Made by a program: the position numbers and the translations under genes
Shown here: positions 14,568 through 16,909 of the stretch, piece after piece
Numbering within the stretch: the first letter of the stretch is position 1
Layout: each line of letters starts with the position of its first letter
Assembly: GCA_011330645.1 (NCBI GenBank)
Contig: DRQB01000099.1
Location: 1-16,909 of the forward strand
Length of the DNA stretch: 16,909 nt
Origin: Campylobacterota bacterium
GTDB lineage: Bacteria > Campylobacterota > Campylobacteria > Campylobacterales > Sulfurovaceae
Direction: 5' to 3'
The notes under the pieces: model-generated
The model's input: only the letters and a program-made list of their open reading frames with translations
Database searches by the model: none
Told to the model about the DNA's origin: nothing

Positions 14568-15105
14568 CAATAAGACGTATTGGCCTCATATGATTTTAGG
14601 CTTTTTGATTATAGGGTTGACACTTGGATATTGGACAGTTAAATCTGCTTCTTCTATTCCTGTACAAGAAGTCAATAAGTATATGCTGAAGTATCAAAAA
14701 GCTGATTTGGGGATTAATGAAATCTTAGAAAAGAAACAAGCATTTGATAAAGTCTATACTATAGCATTAAAAAATGTAAAAATGATGGTGATGACGGATA
14801 ATGTTAATTCAAATCTTCCTCAACCAAATGTCATTCAACTCGTTAAGGGTGAGAATCAATTTTCTTACATTGTGAGCAAAAAAGATGGCACTGTTGTGAA
14901 TGATGCCAATGTAAGTTTCTTACTTACACGTCCGCATACGGTCAATGATGATGTGATGATTGAACAGGTTCCTTCTAATAATGGCGTATATAGAACTCCA
15001 GTGATAGATATCGAAAAACCTGGTAGATATACACTACAATGTCGTGTAAAAATAAATGATAATGAGATAGGATATTCTGAGCTTCCAGCCTATTTGAAAC
15101 CTTAG
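14554..15105 (+). CDS. FixH-family protein, cbb3 oxidase-associated
   Basis: A 183-residue membrane-anchored protein. The single N-terminal helix (about 12-30) sits in KTYWPHMILGFLIIGLTLGY, followed by YMLKYQKADLGINEILEKKQ and FDKVYTI; this pattern (WPH, then helix, then NEI) is typical of the Campylobacterota FixH-like group. The rest is a periplasmic beta-rich domain ending in GRYTLQCRV, as in FixH/CcoH-type domains. FixH/CcoH proteins help assemble the cbb3 oxidase. AGGA (14544-14547) lies 6 bases before the ATG, inside the preceding gene. It is the last gene of the ccoN cluster, followed by a strong hairpin. Confidence 0.82.
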   Translation: MEKNNNKTYWPHMILGFLIIGLTLGYWTVKSASSIPVQEVNKYMLKYQKADLGINEILEKKQAFDKVYTIALKNVKMMVMTDNVNSNLPQPNVIQLVKGENQFSYIVSKKDGTVVNDANVSFLLTRPHTVNDDVMIEQVPSNNGVYRTPVIDIEKPGRYTLQCRVKINDNEIGYSELPAYLKP

Positions 15106-15112
15106 TATATTT

Positions 15113-15134
15113 GTCGGGGTAAGGGTACCCCGAC
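15113..15134 (+). terminator. GC-rich hairpin ending the cbb3 cluster
   Basis: GTCGGGGTA (15113-15121) pairs perfectly with TACCCCGAC (15126-15134) around the loop AGGG. This 9-bp stem is very GC-rich for the region and lies 7 bases after the FixH-like stop. It is followed by CCACGATTATTATG rather than a T-run, so it may be a weak intrinsic terminator or a 3'-end stabilising stem. Confidence 0.55.
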
Positions 15135-15146
15135 CCACGATTATTA

Positions 15147-15155
15147 TGTTATAAT
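15147..15155 (+). promoter_or_regulatory. Extended -10 promoter directly before the AddB-like gene
   Basis: TGTTATAAT is a perfect extended -10 element (TGnTATAAT). No -35 is apparent, which extended -10 promoters can tolerate. The predicted start of transcription (about 15162) falls next to the ATG at 15163, implying a leaderless or nearly leaderless mRNA. No ribosome site is visible before that ATG. Confidence 0.6.
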
Positions 15156-15162
15156 CTTTCCC

Positions 15163-16909
15163 ATGAACACACTCCATATTTACCCCACATCAAGAGCCTT
15201 ACGTACCATTAGTCAAAATCAAAAAGAGACAGATGGATTTTTGCCCACACTTATGCGTATGGATGAGTTTGAACAACGTGCCATACTTCTTGAAAATAAA
15301 ATACAAATAGACCCACTACAACGCATTTTACTTTTGCGCAAAGCAGCTACTTTTGACGCGTTTGAGGACTTAAAACTAGACTTGTCTTTGGTACGGTTTT
15401 TTACTAAAAGTGATGCACTTTTTAAGTTTTTTGAAGAACTCTCAGCAGAAGGTGTAAGCTTTGATACTTTGGCAGAGGCAGATGCCTATGCTGAATTTGG
15501 CACACATCTTGAGATATTGGAACGTTTGCTGGCAAACTATCATAGCCTACTTGAAAGTCAAGGGTACACTGATAAAGCTTTTGTACCACAGAACTATAGA
15601 CTTAATGAGGGGTTTTTAACTACTTATGAAAGTATAGAAGTTCACTTAGAAGGGTATTTGAGCCAGTTTGAATTAAAACTTTTAGAGGATATCTCTAAAC
15701 AAGTAGCACTTAGTATACACTACACCACAAGCAAGTTTAATGTAAAGATGCAAGAGCGTTTTGAGGCTTTAGGGGTAACACTTCCTAACCACAAGCATAT
15801 TCATTTTTCACTGAGTGATAAAAAGATACTACAGGTAGAAAACAATGAACGCCCACTTGATGCAAAAGTCTATGCCGTAGAAGAGAGAGAAGAACAGATA
15901 GCTATTGCCTTTAGAGAGATAGAAAAGATGGTAGGAAGTGGCATAAATCCAGAAAAGATAGTCCTCATCTTACCTGATGAAAGTTTTAAAGAGCATTTTA
16001 CACTCTTTGACACCCATAACAACCTAAACTTCGCGATGGGATACGACTATAGCAACGGTCGTATCTATAAATCACTCGAAGCTCTCTATAGATACTGGCA
16101 GAGTAGGGATGATGAGAGCAAGAAGCTGTTAGAACGTTACGGTTTTAACTTAGAAGAGATAGAAAAAGTACCTACAGGTAAAAAAAGTGAAGTTGGTCTC
16201 TTTTTTGCTGAAATTGATAGACTTGGACTTCACGACACTCCTTTGGTAAATGGTGAAAAGAAAGAAAAGTTTAATGAACGTGTTTACGAGAAGTACTTGC
16301 ATTTCATCAAAGTATTGGAATCAGAAGAACTCACTCTCAAAGAGTGGCTTTTTTTATGGCTTAAGTCTCTAAGTAAAGTAACCATGGATGATGTACGAGG
16401 TGGACTTGTTACGGTGATGGGTGTACTAGAGACTAGAGGTGTGAGTTTTGAAGGTGTGGTCATCGTAGATTTTAACGAAGGTGTAGTGCCTGCTACATCA
16501 AGTAAAGACCAGTTTCTAAACTCACAAGTTAGAGCTTTTGCCAACCTTCCTACTAAAAACGACAGAGAAGCCTTACAAAAGCAGTATTATAAACGCTTAC
16601 TTGAACAAGCAAACAAAGCAAGCATTATCTATAGTACCTCTGACAACAAACTCCCCTCAAAGTTCCTCTATGAACTTGGCTTAGAAAAAGCCCAACAGAC
16701 ACAGGCACAGTTTGACCTGCTATACAATCAACCCTCACAACTAAATGTGCAAGATGATCCTGTGGTAGAGCATTTTGATGCAGGTGCCATTACATGGTCA
16801 GCTTCACGCTTGAAGACTTTTTTAGACTGTAAGCGAAAGTATTACTATAGGTACATTCAAAGATTACAAGCCAAACCAGAAGAAGAGCTAAATGAGGGTG
16901 CATTTTTGC
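15163..16909 (+). CDS. addB: AddB-like PD-(D/E)XK nuclease, 3'-truncated by window edge
   Basis: Probable nuclease-bearing subunit of an AddAB-type helicase-nuclease that processes double-strand DNA breaks for recombination, in the cytoplasm. The frame is open for 582 codons to the window end. The N-terminus (LHIYPTSRALRTI) is a strand-loop-helix but has no Walker A GKS/T motif. VTVMGVLETRGVSFEGVVIV (417-436) followed by DFNEGVVPA matches the helicase-like C-terminal core seen in AddB and RecC/RexB-like proteins. At the end, ITWSASRLKTFLDCKRKYYY contains Cys556, the probable first cysteine of the AddB iron-sulfur staple. The nuclease motifs and remaining cysteines would lie downstream. It follows the ccoN cluster as in C. 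jejuni (Cj1482c, from memory), where addA follows. The start is chosen for N-terminal fit, as no ribosome site is present. Confidence 0.85.
   Translation, partial: MNTLHIYPTSRALRTISQNQKETDGFLPTLMRMDEFEQRAILLENKIQIDPLQRILLLRKAATFDAFEDLKLDLSLVRFFTKSDALFKFFEELSAEGVSFDTLAEADAYAEFGTHLEILERLLANYHSLLESQGYTDKAFVPQNYRLNEGFLTTYESIEVHLEGYLSQFELKLLEDISKQVALSIHYTTSKFNVKMQERFEALGVTLPNHKHIHFSLSDKKILQVENNERPLDAKVYAVEEREEQIAIAFREIEKMVGSGINPEKIVLILPDESFKEHFTLFDTHNNLNFAMGYDYSNGRIYKSLEALYRYWQSRDDESKKLLERYGFNLEEIEKVPTGKKSEVGLFFAEIDRLGLHDTPLVNGEKKEKFNERVYEKYLHFIKVLESEELTLKEWLFLWLKSLSKVTMDDVRGGLVTVMGVLETRGVSFEGVVIVDFNEGVVPATSSKDQFLNSQVRAFANLPTKNDREALQKQYYKRLLEQANKASIIYSTSDNKLPSKFLYELGLEKAQQTQAQFDLLYNQPSQLNVQDDPVVEHFDAGAITWSASRLKTFLDCKRKYYYRYIQRLQAKPEEELNEGAFL

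Noticed and set aside
16284..16544. Minus-strand open frame
   Set aside because: It lies wholly within the conserved AddB-like frame on the + strand and resembles no known protein.
1..16909. CRISPR array, prophage, insertion sequence or defence system
   Set aside because: No regularly spaced repeats, transposase, integrase or phage genes are visible; the AddB-like gene is a normal recombination enzyme in its usual place.

Overview
The window looks like chromosomal DNA from a Campylobacterota (epsilonproteobacterial) organism, most likely a free-living Sulfurovum- or Sulfurimonas-like lineage. This rests on AT-rich coding sequence, on a ccoNOQP operon followed by DUF4006, small membrane-protein and FixH-like genes and then an AddB-type nuclease (the order I recall from Campylobacter jejuni), and on a purA / DUF507 / carA / ddl block. 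All genes read on the + strand. I see no tRNA, rRNA, CRISPR array or transposase. The genus is inferred, not proven.

Region 1 (1-3935) is housekeeping: the 3' part of purA (IMP to adenylosuccinate), a DUF507 protein, carA (small subunit of carbamoyl-phosphate synthase) and ddl (D-Ala-D-Ala ligase). A 101-bp gap between carA and ddl holds palindromes that resemble a dispersed intergenic repeat. Region 2 (3936-4210) is a very AT-rich promoter-like gap.

Region 3 (4211-9508) is one tightly packed cluster for a caa3-type oxidase: a C-terminally anchored SCO copper chaperone, CoxA (subunit I), CoxC (III), CoxD (IV), CoxB (II, with CuA and a fused cytochrome c domain) and a heme O synthase-like prenyltransferase. 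Subunit I carries the helix-VI Tyr-Ser pattern of A2-type heme-copper oxidases. The cluster ends in a hairpin. An unrecognised two-helix membrane protein (9558-10073) follows.

Region 4 (10074-15134) is the cbb3 oxidase cluster: a promoter region with a perfect 19-bp palindrome, ccoN, ccoO, ccoQ and ccoP, then DUF4006, a 33-residue membrane miniprotein, a TPM-like periplasmic protein and a FixH-like protein, ending in a strong GC-rich hairpin. Region 5 (15135-16909) has an extended -10 promoter almost touching the start of an AddB-like recombination nuclease gene that runs off the end.

The central theme is two terminal cytochrome c oxidases placed back to back. The A2 caa3 enzyme is expected to suit higher oxygen and the cbb3 enzyme low oxygen, with copper (SCO) and heme (CtaB) maturation genes built into the first cluster and FixH-like assembly help in the second. 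Heme A synthase (ctaA) and the cbb3 copper ATPase and assembly genes (ccoG, ccoI, ccoS) are not in the window. Nothing here is clearly a wholly new system. The best leads are the paired oxidase arrangement, the ccoN palindrome, the unknown gene between the two clusters, and the small genes after ccoP.
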